From contig CAZQMV010000001.1 of assembly GCA_964594635.1 (NCBI GenBank), forward strand, positions 124,001 through 188,000: a stretch of DNA of 64,000 nt. Reading direction: 5' to 3'. Position 1 is the first letter of the stretch, and each line of letters starts with the position of its first letter. The stretch comes from Berkiella sp964594635. GTDB lineage: Bacteria > Pseudomonadota > Gammaproteobacteria > Berkiellales > Berkiellaceae. A program made the position numbers and the translations under genes. Below are positions 25,013 to 33,226 of the stretch, piece by piece. Under the pieces are notes generated by a model. That model did no database searches. It was not told the origin of the DNA and saw only the letters and a program-made list of their open reading frames with translations.

Positions 25013-26098
25013 ATGTCTAAAAGTCTTGTCGATCCGTTATATGGTGCCTTTTTTGAGGGACTTAAAAAGCGTGTAGAATCATCACGTTACCAAGCCGCCC
25101 TTAAGGTAAATAGAGAGCTTATATTGCTATATCACCATATTGGCGAGCAAATCCTTGCTTCTCAAACGAAACATGGCTGGGGTTCAAAGGTTATTGACCA
25201 ACTTAACAGGGATTTTAGGCTAGCTTTTCCTGAAATGAAGGGATTTAGTAAGGCAAATCTGCATAATATGCGACGTTTTGCAGAGCTGTATCAAGATTCC
25301 CAATTTCTCCAGCAGGTTGCTGGAGAATTGCCTTGGTACCATCACGTCGTGCTAATGGAAAAAATTAAGAATTCTCAAGAGCGATTGTTCTATATACATA
25401 AAGCGATAGAAAATGGCTGGTCAAGAAGCACTATGATGCATCAAATGGAGCTAAATTTGTTTCATCGTCAGGGGCAAGCCATTACTAATTTCGAGCAAAA
25501 ACTTCCTTCACCATTATCTGATTTAGCGCACTACACCCTGAAAGATCCTTATGTCTTTGACTTTTTATCAATTGGTGAAGAAGCACAAGAACGAGAAGTC
25601 GAAAAGGCTCTCATTCATCATATGGAAAAGTTCTTGCTTGAACTAGGAGCAGGTTTTGCTTTTGTTGGACGTCAATATCATCTTCAAGTCAGTAACAGTG
25701 ACTTTTACATCGATCTGCTTTTTTATCATTTAAAGCTTCGTTGCTTCGTAGTCATTGAACTTAAAGACAAAGATTTCAAACCTGAATATGCAGGCAAAAT
25801 GAATTTCTACCTCTCAGCTGTCGATGATCTGGTAAAGCATTCAACCGACCAGCCTTCGATCGGTCTTATTTTGTGCAAAACCAAAGATAACGTTTTAGCA
25901 GAATATGCTCTACGTGATATGAGCAAACCGATTGGGCTTGCGGAATACAGGCTAACCGAAGCGCTCCCTGAAGATATCCAGACCAATTTGCCAACCATTG
26001 AAGAATTAGAGAGCGAATTGTCTAAAGATTTAGATGGCGAATCCATTATGAGTAAGCTTAGGGAAAACTCTTTCAAATCCCAAAAAAAACGAGCCTAA
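25013..26098 (+). CDS. PDDEXK nuclease domain protein, YhcG/DUF1016 type
   Basis: 361 residues. The N-terminal DUF1016_N region (about 5-150) has the usual NRELILLYHHIGE and FSKANLHNMRRF motifs. The C-terminal nuclease core shows DFYIDLLFYH (D234) and VVIELKDKDF (E249-x-K251), so the D-E-x-K site is complete. The following FKPEYAGKMNFYLSAVDD is diagnostic. Such proteins lie with type I restriction genes and defence islands; some are thought to process branched DNA. GGAG lies 6 nt before the ATG. No restriction subunits are adjacent here. Confidence 0.88.
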   Translation: MSKSLVDPLYGAFFEGLKKRVESSRYQAALKVNRELILLYHHIGEQILASQTKHGWGSKVIDQLNRDFRLAFPEMKGFSKANLHNMRRFAELYQDSQFLQQVAGELPWYHHVVLMEKIKNSQERLFYIHKAIENGWSRSTMMHQMELNLFHRQGQAITNFEQKLPSPLSDLAHYTLKDPYVFDFLSIGEEAQEREVEKALIHHMEKFLLELGAGFAFVGRQYHLQVSNSDFYIDLLFYHLKLRCFVVIELKDKDFKPEYAGKMNFYLSAVDDLVKHSTDQPSIGLILCKTKDNVLAEYALRDMSKPIGLAEYRLTEALPEDIQTNLPTIEELESELSKDLDGESIMSKLRENSFKSQKKRA

Positions 26099-26188
26099 AC
26101 AGGCTATAACAAAGGGTAAAGAAATTTTCACTAATAATGCTTTTTTAAAATATAATTTGATCTCTTGAAGTAACAAGAATAACTATAT

Positions 26189-26440
26189 ATGGTTGTAATT
26201 AAATACATCATGTCGAAAATCAAAATGCCACTTATTGGGTGCGGCCTGATTGGGTGTGTAATTGTCTACTGTTTGAATGGAAAAGGACATCCCAATCTAG
26301 TCAAAATTGGCAGAAGAATAAGAGAAGCCCGAAAACAAAAGGGCTATTCTCAAGAAGCTTTTGCTGCTGAGGCTCAGTTAAGTGGGCTTCTAATGGGGAC
26401 GGTGTTAAGGAAGGGGAATATCGCTTCAGAACTTAATTAA
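26189..26440 (+). pseudogene. Decayed XRE-type HTH regulator
   Basis: An 83-residue frame whose middle (IGRRIREARKQKGYSQEAF) is the first part of an XRE/Cro helix-turn-helix. The sequence then diverges: MGTVLRKGNIAS looks like a corrupted MGxxERGERNIAS, missing at least one residue and ending early. The odd hydrophobic N-terminus is probably not part of the ancestral protein. Likely inactive. The gap to 26667 holds nothing else recognisable. Confidence 0.55.
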
Positions 26441-26667
26441 AATGTTCTAATTCTTATAGTCGAAACAAGTCAGCTTGTGCCACCCCACCTCTAATGCTCT
26501 ATGCCTGAGAGGCTTTCATAAAACAGTGAATAAATTTCTGTCTTCACATACTGCTCGCAGACTTTGAAATTGTTTAAATAAAACAAATAGGCGCATATGC
26601 ACTTGCTTTATTAGTACAGAGAAGTACTATTTGGCACTTCATAAATACTTAAGAATCTTGGTGCATT

Positions 26668-26994
26668 TTGACATTTAGAATAAATGGGATTGGCACAACT
26701 ATTTCACCCATGCCCACCACCGGCGAATATTCAATAGCAATGCATTGGTTTACCTTCCTATTTATTACATTAATACCGCTTGGTTGGGTCTTGGTATTAG
26801 GGGGTAAAGAATTTAATGAATACCGTATTGTAAAAAAATTAACTTACTCAGAAGTGTTCAAAGCAATAGGTTCAAAAGGAATGATTCTTACTATAGGGTA
26901 TGGATTTTTTACAAATATTTTAATGTTAGCAGCAATATTTGCAGTATATGGAATTGCCAATTTAATAAAGCATGGTTTACGTACCGCTTTTTAA
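26668..26994 (+). CDS. Small inner-membrane protein
   Basis: 108 residues. The opening INGIGTTISPMP and a following TGEYSIAMHWFTFLFITLIPL helix resemble small proteins with an N-terminal GxGTT turn and a cytosolic loop. Two membrane helices at about 25-45 and 75-100. TTG at 26668 is kept because the conserved-looking GxGTT motif precedes the first ATG (26710). No Shine-Dalgarno. Function unknown. Confidence 0.5.
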   Translation: MTFRINGIGTTISPMPTTGEYSIAMHWFTFLFITLIPLGWVLVLGGKEFNEYRIVKKLTYSEVFKAIGSKGMILTIGYGFFTNILMLAAIFAVYGIANLIKHGLRTAF

Positions 26995-27038
26995 CGCAAT
27001 ATATACTTTAAATTCATTCTATTATGTCAAGGTTAATT

Positions 27039-28127
27039 ATGCGCATAGTGCTTATCTTTATTCCTCTTTTTTTTACACTTAATACATTGCAAGCTAATAA
27101 TTTGCCAATGAATGCACATGAAAATTTATATGGAACAGGTTGGTCTTGTAATAAAGGGTTTTATAAATCTGATGATCAATGTCGTCAGGTTAAAATACCG
27201 GAGAATGGCAAGCTAAATTATTTGGGTAACGGGTGGGATTGTCAGAAAGGGTTTTACATTGCTGGCGATCAATGTCATCAGGTTAAAATACCGGAGAATG
27301 GTAAGCTAAATTATTTAGGTAACGGGTGGGATTGTCAGAAAGGGTTTTACATTGCTGGCGATCAATGTCGTCAGGTTAAAATACCGGAGAATGGTAAGCT
27401 AAATTATTTAGGCAACGGGTGGGATTGTCAGAAAGGTTTTTACATTGCGGGCGATCAATGCCATCAGGTTAAAATACCGGAGAATGGCAAGTTAAATTAT
27501 TTAGGCAACGGGTGGGATTGTCAGAGAGGTTTTTACATTGCGGGCGATCAATGTCATCGGGTTAGAATACCGGAGAATGGCAAGCTAAATTATTTAGGCA
27601 ACGGGTGGGATTGCAACGATGGGTACAAGAAATCAATAAATAGTTGTATAGCAATGACATCAGAGGAAATTAAAACCCAAAAAGAACAAAAGGCAATACT
27701 ATTTAAAGAAATTCAAAGGCGTCGTACACAGGTAATTAGCGGTAACCACTGCGAAACTGAGTATAAAACAAACGCTAATGTTTGTGTAAATGTTAGTAAT
27801 GTTAGTTTAGATTGTAACAAAAGTATTTTTGATAATTATTATAGAGATTGTAATGTGTCATTGAGCTATGAAGTTAAAACAGACTATAGCGGTGGTTCAT
27901 ATTTAGATACGAGCGTTAGTTGCAAAGTTGAGATTGAATCCCAAGGAAGAAATACTTTGTATGGAAAATCAGACTCAGATAGTGTTGATGAATCTTATTC
28001 TTTATATGCTCACGGTGTGGATAGTGATACTAAAACTCTAAATTTTTCATTTTTGAGCTTTAACGAAATTAATACGGTTAAAATTAGATCTGTGGAATGC
28101 GAAGTTGAAGACATCACACTTTGGTAG
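27039..28127 (+). CDS. Exported protein with 31-residue Trp/Cys repeats
   Basis: About 362 residues from ATG 27039 (an in-frame ATG at 27024 adds five). Signal peptide ends at about LQANN. Then come six repeats of 31 residues with pattern GNGWDCQKGFYIAGDQC followed by (H/R)QVKIPENGKLNYL. The first and last are degenerate and the four central ones nearly identical. Each has two cysteines, probably one disulfide per repeat. The C-terminal 160 residues are a separate beta-rich, Cys-containing domain. Similar W-C-G repeats are known in gammaproteobacterial envelope proteins; function unknown. Likely surface or periplasmic. Confidence 0.72.
   Translation: MRIVLIFIPLFFTLNTLQANNLPMNAHENLYGTGWSCNKGFYKSDDQCRQVKIPENGKLNYLGNGWDCQKGFYIAGDQCHQVKIPENGKLNYLGNGWDCQKGFYIAGDQCRQVKIPENGKLNYLGNGWDCQKGFYIAGDQCHQVKIPENGKLNYLGNGWDCQRGFYIAGDQCHRVRIPENGKLNYLGNGWDCNDGYKKSINSCIAMTSEEIKTQKEQKAILFKEIQRRRTQVISGNHCETEYKTNANVCVNVSNVSLDCNKSIFDNYYRDCNVSLSYEVKTDYSGGSYLDTSVSCKVEIESQGRNTLYGKSDSDSVDESYSLYAHGVDSDTKTLNFSFLSFNEINTVKIRSVECEVEDITLW
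27225..27617 (+). repeat. 93-bp tandem repeats
   Basis: The unit starting GGTAACGGGTGGGATTG recurs at 27225, 27318, 27411, 27504 and 27597, in frame and nearly identical. This indicates recent duplication or homogenisation. Confidence 0.85.
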
Positions 28128-28296
28128 GATATGTTGGAATTAAGCACCAGTATCAATTTTGTAAGGGGTGTGGTGGTAAATCCTCCGGTAATGCTTTTTT
28201 ATCGTCTTTGTCTATTTAAATGTATATGGCGCTGCCTTAGAGTAAAAGATACAATCTGGCGATACTAAATTGCTGCATGTAATTAAAATTTGATTA

Positions 28297-29040
28297 ATGA
28301 GAAAAATGATGAATATTACTCAGTTGGCTGTAGAAATTCTTGATTTATCACGAAAAGAAATGCATGTTGATGAAATTGCAGAGCAAATGTTAAAGCTTTA
28401 TCCAAATATAACATTTGAAAAAGACCTATTAGCCAAAAAATTATCTTCATCCTTGTCCTCAAATATAAAAACTAAACAGCCGTTATTTTCAAAAGTAAAA
28501 AATAAGCAGGGTGGTGAACGTCGTGGGATTTATCGATTAAGACGCTCAAGAAAATTTGAGTCAAATGTTCTTCCATTTTCTGAACCTGATCAGAATCTTG
28601 ATACAAGCTTTATAGGAAAAGCAGGTGAATATGCAGTGATGTCAGAACTGTTGTATAAAGGATTTAACGTCTCATTAATGACAGTTGATAAAGGTATTGA
28701 CGTAATTGCTGCAAAGGAGGACGGGAAATACTTTCATATACAAGTTAAAACATCCACCAAGAATTCTGAAGGAATGTATTCGTTCGGGATTAAAAGAAAA
28801 GCCTTCGATGCCAATGCCTCTAGCCAAACATTTTATATTTTTGTTTTAAGAAAGGTGGACCGTTGCGATTTCATCATTATGCCGAATAGTCAAATTGCTA
28901 ATTTTATTGCATTGGATGTGATACGCGGGACAGATACCCTCTCATTAAGGATTTACTATGATAGCAAGAGAAAAAAATATACGCTTAATAATAAACAAGA
29001 TATTACCATTTTCGTTAATGGTTTTGGTCAAATATGTTAG
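28297..29040 (+). CDS. HARE-HTH domain fused to Mrr-like restriction endonuclease
   Basis: 247 residues. The N-terminal 80 (LAVEILDLSRKEMHVDEIAE, then LSSSLSSNI and GERRGIYRL) fit the HARE-HTH winged helix, a domain proposed to bind modified or damaged DNA in both eukaryotic ASXL/HB1 proteins and bacterial restriction systems. Residues 105-200 form a PDDEXK core: GKAGEYAVMSEL with E111, GIDVIAA with D135, and IQVKTS with Q149-x-K151, the Mrr-like Q-x-K form. No methylase is adjacent, so it may act as a stand-alone, modification-dependent nuclease; that is inference. Confidence 0.7.
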   Translation: MRKMMNITQLAVEILDLSRKEMHVDEIAEQMLKLYPNITFEKDLLAKKLSSSLSSNIKTKQPLFSKVKNKQGGERRGIYRLRRSRKFESNVLPFSEPDQNLDTSFIGKAGEYAVMSELLYKGFNVSLMTVDKGIDVIAAKEDGKYFHIQVKTSTKNSEGMYSFGIKRKAFDANASSQTFYIFVLRKVDRCDFIIMPNSQIANFIALDVIRGTDTLSLRIYYDSKRKKYTLNNKQDITIFVNGFGQIC

Positions 29041-29081
29041 TGGTGAGAGTGTTTTTTGAACTGTGTCAGCCTGAAGTAAAA

Positions 29082-29107
29082 AAGCCGACGCTTTAAAACG
29101 TCGGCTT
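29082..29107 (-). terminator. Strong stem-loop, terminator on the minus strand
   Basis: AAGCCGACG paired with CGTCGGCTT around an 8-nt loop. On the minus strand six T follow directly; on the plus strand the tract is weaker (TTAATTCT). It could serve both directions. Confidence 0.7.
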
Positions 29108-29154
29108 AATTCTATAAAAAATTCTGAATAAATACCACAAATAATTAACTGTAT

Positions 29155-29234
29155 CCGTCATTGCGAGAAGCTCTTAGCTTTGAGGCAATCCAGATCTGGA
29201 TCGCCACGGTCGCTACGCTCCCTCGCGACGACGG
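29155..29234. repeat. 80-bp palindromic dispersed-type repeat
   Basis: Starts CCGTCATTGCGAGAAGC and ends GCTCCCTCGCGACGACGG, with inner CAATCCAGATCTGGATCGCC. The ends are inverted copies of each other. This matches the widespread intergenic palindromic element (CGTCATTGCGAG...CAATCCAG) seen in many intracellular and other bacteria. Single copy in this window. Confidence 0.65.
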
Positions 29235-29248
29235 AAGCAGCTAGGTCG

Positions 29249-30110
29249 TTATCTCAGAGGCAGTTGCAGCCTACCCTCAAAGTGCAGGTCTAGCTGGCCA
29301 ATTGTTAGCGCCCAGTTATGTAGCGGTTGATTCCAATGCTCCTTAATCTTCTCACAGGCGCAATAAATGAGTTTGAATAAGGCATTTTCTGAAGTAAATG
29401 CGCCTTTGGTCTTGGTATATTTTCGAACCTGGCGATGAAATCCCTCAATCGGATTGGTCGTGTAAATTATTTTTCGTATATCTTTGGAATACTTAAAGTA
29501 ATTTGTTAGATTTTCCCAATTCGTCGACCACGATTTAATAACAGAGGGATATCTTTTGCCCCATCTTTCTTCCAACTCAAGAAAATGAGTCTCAGCTAAT
29601 TCCTTTGTATCTGCTTGATATACCTTTTTTAAATCAGCCATAAATGGCTTTTGTTCTTTGCTGACAACATATCTGAGTGAATTGCGGATCTGATGAGCAA
29701 TGCATAATTGTATTTCAGTTTTAGGAAAAATTGTTTGAATGGCTTCAGAGAAGCCTTTTAAACCATCAATACTGGCTATTAAAATGTCTTTTACGCCCCT
29801 GGCTTGTAAATCGCTCAGCACTCCAAGCCAGAAATTTGCTCCTTCGCTTTCTGCAATATAAAAACCTAAAACATCCTTAATACCTTCTTGATTAACTCCA
29901 AGTATGTTGTAAACAGCTTTGGTTTCAACTTTTCCATTCTCGTGAGCTTTAAAAAACATCGCATCTAGAAATATAATTGGATAAATTGCTTCTAATGGAC
30001 GATTGCGCCATTGAGTAACCATCGGTAAAAGTTTATCTGTAACAGCACTTATTGTTGCCGTAGATACTTCAACACCATACATTTCTGATAAATTTGCTGC
30101 TATTGTCCCA
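29249..30110 (-). mobile_element. IS256-family transposase, 5'-truncated and fused to a doc fragment
   Basis: From about SGTIAANLSEMYGVEVS onward this is a mutator-type (IS256) transposase. It retains the DDE catalytic set: first D in FLDAMFFKAH, second in IASIDGLKGF, and E in TTNPIEGFHRQVRKY. About 90 N-terminal residues with the DNA-binding region are missing; a normal enzyme has about 400. The reading frame continues upstream without a stop into sequence of a Fic/Doc protein (30110-30300), giving a 329-residue chimera from ATG 30238. No terminal inverted repeats were found. Probably a deletion product and inactive. Confidence 0.8.
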
Positions 30111-30471
30111 GATTCTGATTGTTGCTTGTAATTTATTTTGAGACCATTGGTGTAAAGAAACATTTCAGCTGATGCTGCAGCCGTGCGTTTATTAGCGGTT
30201 GGAAACATTTGAGTACTTGCGATGTAAAAAGCAATCATACCTGCGACTTCTGGTAATAATGATTGAATAGCTTCTTCTGTTATTGTATTTTTTTCTCTAT
30301 TTCATTTATGAAGTAATAATAAGCAGAATAAAGCTTAGGCTCTATCTCATTTATGGACGATAAATTAGGCGAAAAACCATCTTCAGTGCAAAATCTTGCA
30401 TTTAGTGACAGAATATTTTCAGCTTTAATTGGCCTAAAATAGTAGCTTACGTCCGTGTATATCTCATCCAT
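30111..30471 (-). pseudogene. Broken doc (death-on-curing) toxin gene
   Basis: Begins MDEIYTDVSYYFRPIKAENI at 30471 and runs in one frame to a stop at 30280. Dropping one A from a run of seven A near 30293 joins it to a second frame with ASTQMFPTANKRTAAASAEM and FLYTNG. ANKRTA plus FLxxNG is the Fic/Doc core, here lacking the usual HxF before it (QMF). It is therefore frameshifted, has lost the catalytic His, and its 3' end is replaced by IS256 sequence. The start overlaps the end of the preceding antitoxin relic. Confidence 0.68.
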
Positions 30472-30682
30472 GTTTTAAAAGTTGGTTTGTCTCACTATGA
30501 TCTTTTGTGAAGCGAGCATAAGCTCTCTCAACTTCTTCTTCGCTTATTGAGGCTTTTACTTCAGCTGGTATTATTTCAATAACGCCATTTTCATGTGTTC
30601 TGACAATGACCGGTTTTTTGCTAAAGCCAGCTCCCAGAGAAAGTTCTCCACGTTTGCTCAGAACTTTTACCTCTTGGGGGTA
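30464..30682 (-). pseudogene. Doc-associated antitoxin, 5' end missing
   Basis: A 72-codon open frame without a start codon. It reads VKVLSKRGELSLGAGF, then VIVRTHENGVIEIIPA, then a helical acidic tail ending in LLKHG. The strand pattern suggests an AbrB-like or small beta-barrel DNA-binding antitoxin. Its stop overlaps the doc ATG, as in phd-doc operons. The 5' end is cut about 100 bp from the left attachment-like repeat. Confidence 0.55.
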
Positions 30683-30781
30683 CTACGTCAAATTATTTGG
30701 ATGTCCCCACGGATGCCCCCAAGTTAAATTTCAACTGGCTATAAGAAGACATAAATAACGTAAGTGCTTGATAAAAGGGCT

Positions 30782-30802
30782 TGCCCCGGGCTGGAATCGA
30801 AA
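30782..30802. other. Left attachment-like repeat (copy of tRNA-Arg 3' end)
   Basis: TGCCCCGGGCTGGAATCGAA matches 42775-42794 at the end of tRNA-Arg(CCT), with one mismatch within 20 (T for A at the eleventh base). It marks the left edge of a 12-kb segment whose other edge carries the integrase. The surrounding 30683-30889 holds no gene. Confidence 0.68.
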
Positions 30803-30889
30803 ATAGGGGGAGCGGCTAATGGAATCAAGGGGTATGGTAGGTAAGTTCGAGTGAAATACCCCTGGTAGTACCCCTGAGTGACTTATATT

Positions 30890-31882
30890 CTAGATATTTC
30901 GAAGATTCTCAAATACATTTCGATATTCCTCGCAACAGTAATGTTTAGTGTTACCAGTTATTCTTGAAATGAATGGAAATTTTGGCGTCAACTGCTTGTC
31001 AAATCCAAATTTAAACTGAATTGAATAATAAAAATCTTCATCAATATATAATTCATAAGGTGTATGAACTTTACTTTTGATGAGTTTACGTACCTCTTCA
31101 TCAATTTTTTGCAAATCCGAAAATGGCGAGCCAAGACTATTTAAACAAACATGATTCTTTTTATTTGAGATATGAAGACCTTTCTCATCGTAATATTCAT
31201 TTTCACCTTGAGTTAAAATACCATAAATTGTAACTTGTAAATGTTCATTGAATATATCTTTTAGTTCTTTAAAAATAGTAAAGAAAATCTCAGGATTATA
31301 ATCATATTTTACTCCACGTTTAAAATAGCCTACAGTCCAATTACTCTTTAGGAGTAAACTATCAGCAAATGAAACAAATGTTACATTTTCGTACCTGTCT
31401 GACAGTTCATCAATGTTGCTCCTCAAATCCATAAGTTTGCTATTGTCGATTCTTCCATGTTTAATAGCATCCTTAATTCCAATGGCATCAATCATCATAA
31501 AAATTGAATTGTATTTTGTGTGTAAATGTTCTAGCCACCTACTTTTTACAAATACATGTATTTTCTCACTATATATATTGTTGGCTACAGAGATTACAAT
31601 CTGATCTTTGGGAAGTATTACTTTTAAGCTATGATATCTATCAAATGAACCTGCGTATAAAATTAGTTCAATTGTGTCAGGATTGATCCTTTCTATTGAA
31701 ACCCAACTTATATAACCTGGGCAATTAGTTTGGATTGCTTCATTTCCAGAATCATAAAGCTTAAAATTGTTCACCCAATATTCTTCATATTCATTTATGT
31801 ATATTTCATCCATTAGAAAAAATTCTGTCTCTAACGGAAGTTCATTTGCTTCGATAACATCAAAGTATTCATGTTTAAACAT
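30890..31882 (-). CDS. Hypothetical protein with cyclase-like MIDAIG and FADS motifs
   Basis: 330 residues, soluble. The N-terminal 110 are beta-rich and unrecognised. From about 125 the pattern SIFMMIDAIGIKDAIK and, 45 residues later, FVSFADSLLL resembles proteins with a class III nucleotidyl cyclase-like core, where an Asp after the first strand and another in F(S/A)DS hold metals. That link is weak and based on two motifs. First gene inside the integrative element, so a defence or accessory role is plausible. No Shine-Dalgarno. Confidence 0.5.
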   Translation of the reverse strand: MFKHEYFDVIEANELPLETEFFLMDEIYINEYEEYWVNNFKLYDSGNEAIQTNCPGYISWVSIERINPDTIELILYAGSFDRYHSLKVILPKDQIVISVANNIYSEKIHVFVKSRWLEHLHTKYNSIFMMIDAIGIKDAIKHGRIDNSKLMDLRSNIDELSDRYENVTFVSFADSLLLKSNWTVGYFKRGVKYDYNPEIFFTIFKELKDIFNEHLQVTIYGILTQGENEYYDEKGLHISNKKNHVCLNSLGSPFSDLQKIDEEVRKLIKSKVHTPYELYIDEDFYYSIQFKFGFDKQLTPKFPFISRITGNTKHYCCEEYRNVFENLRNI

Positions 31883-32073
31883 TAGAATTATAACCGTTGA
31901 GATTTAAAATTATATCGGCTCCTTTTCCTATTTAATAGAGACTCATCTGCGTTGGCTGTTATAAATTACAGATTGGAATATTAGATTATTCATGTTTTAC
32001 GGAAGTCTTTTCTTGGTAGGTCAGCTTATTCTATAGTATTGTAGTTTAATTAATTAGTAAAATAAGTTAAAAA

Positions 32074-32982
32074 ATGGGGCAGCAGTTACTAATAGCAATT
32101 GTTCTGATTTTTTTATCTGCAAGTTTTACAATTCTTTTTTTATTTGTTTTAAAAAAAATCTTTAATAACTACTTTAATAACCATCCCTACGTGTTTAATT
32201 CAATTTTTTACTTTGTAATAATCATTTCCATAGCTTCAACTAGCTTATTTTTAAAATTAAAAGTGAGAAACAATAACACCACTTCAGTTTATAATAATAA
32301 CCAGTCTGTAAATTCTGTTTCTGCAGTTGAGGTACATAGGGAATTTGTTAAAAATCCACTTATGCATTCAATTTCTAAAGTATATCAAAACGAATATATT
32401 ACATTTATTTCAAGTATAACCAATGACATAAATAATCGAGATTTGAACTCTGTTAAGAGAAAATCCTATATTTTTACAAATACAATTTTTTTAAAGCATT
32501 TAAAACATGCCCCTAATGAGGCATGTAGATCATTAGTAAGCTCAACAATCAATCTGTATAAATATTTATTGGATACTAATCCTGAGCTAATCATTAAAAT
32601 CGAAAAATCCGATCTTTCTGCCACCACTGCAATGTTGCAATTAAAAAATAATAGTCAATTTCAATATCGTCTGCATGATTTGTTAGCCAGAAAAGGTCAA
32701 GTGATCGAGGGGGCCTTCCACAGCCCAGTCCCGATTACTGAGGAGCAACAAGCAGAACCCATACTACAAGGTGTTATGAAAATATTAGTAGAAAATTATG
32801 GTGAGGAAAATGTTCTCGCAACTTTTCAGACTTCAAGTGATTCTGTAAGTAATAGTACCAAAGGTAAAATATTTCTTAGCTTCTATGAGGAACTTTATAA
32901 GCTAGACGATAATTCATTAGGGATAGCAGTGAGATATTCGGGAATGATTACAGAACAAGAAAATATCAAGAAAAGTAATTAA
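32074..32982 (+). CDS. Hypothetical protein with two N-terminal membrane helices
   Basis: 302 residues. Membrane helices at about 5-28 and 42-62, then a linker rich in N and S, and a soluble domain of about 220 residues, mainly helical, with a late segment VMKILVENYGEENVLATFQT. Composition is very A+T-rich, as in its neighbours within the element. Family not recognised. No clear Shine-Dalgarno. Confidence 0.55.
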   Translation: MGQQLLIAIVLIFLSASFTILFLFVLKKIFNNYFNNHPYVFNSIFYFVIIISIASTSLFLKLKVRNNNTTSVYNNNQSVNSVSAVEVHREFVKNPLMHSISKVYQNEYITFISSITNDINNRDLNSVKRKSYIFTNTIFLKHLKHAPNEACRSLVSSTINLYKYLLDTNPELIIKIEKSDLSATTAMLQLKNNSQFQYRLHDLLARKGQVIEGAFHSPVPITEEQQAEPILQGVMKILVENYGEENVLATFQTSSDSVSNSTKGKIFLSFYEELYKLDDNSLGIAVRYSGMITEQENIKKSN

Positions 32983-33131
32983 TGTATTTATATGTTTTTT
33001 TTTATTCGCAATACACATTTATCAAATGTAAGCTAACCAAACAGTATCCACTTGAACGTAAAAGAAAACTCCACAAAAGCGGACTTTAAAATAATTCATA
33101 TTTTAATACTTAGAATTTGAATAAGAAAGAG

Positions 33132-33189
33132 TGGGAACATAGAGAACCCTTATTTTTTATGTGATTACTATGGTTCCCATTTGTTCCCA
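33132..33189. repeat. Inverted repeat downstream of the DUF927 gene
   Basis: TGGGAACA (33132-33139) and TGTTCCCA (33182-33189) with inner GAACCCT and GGTTCCCA copies. It may fold as a long hairpin ending the operon, or be a binding site. Confidence 0.45.
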
Positions 33190-33226
33190 AATTCTGACTA
33201 AGTGCGCACGGATATTATAAGCAACT

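Noticed and set aside
27225..27617. CRISPR-like regular spacing of 93 bp
   Set aside because: The repeats and intervening sequence are all coding, in frame and near-identical; there are no unique spacers.
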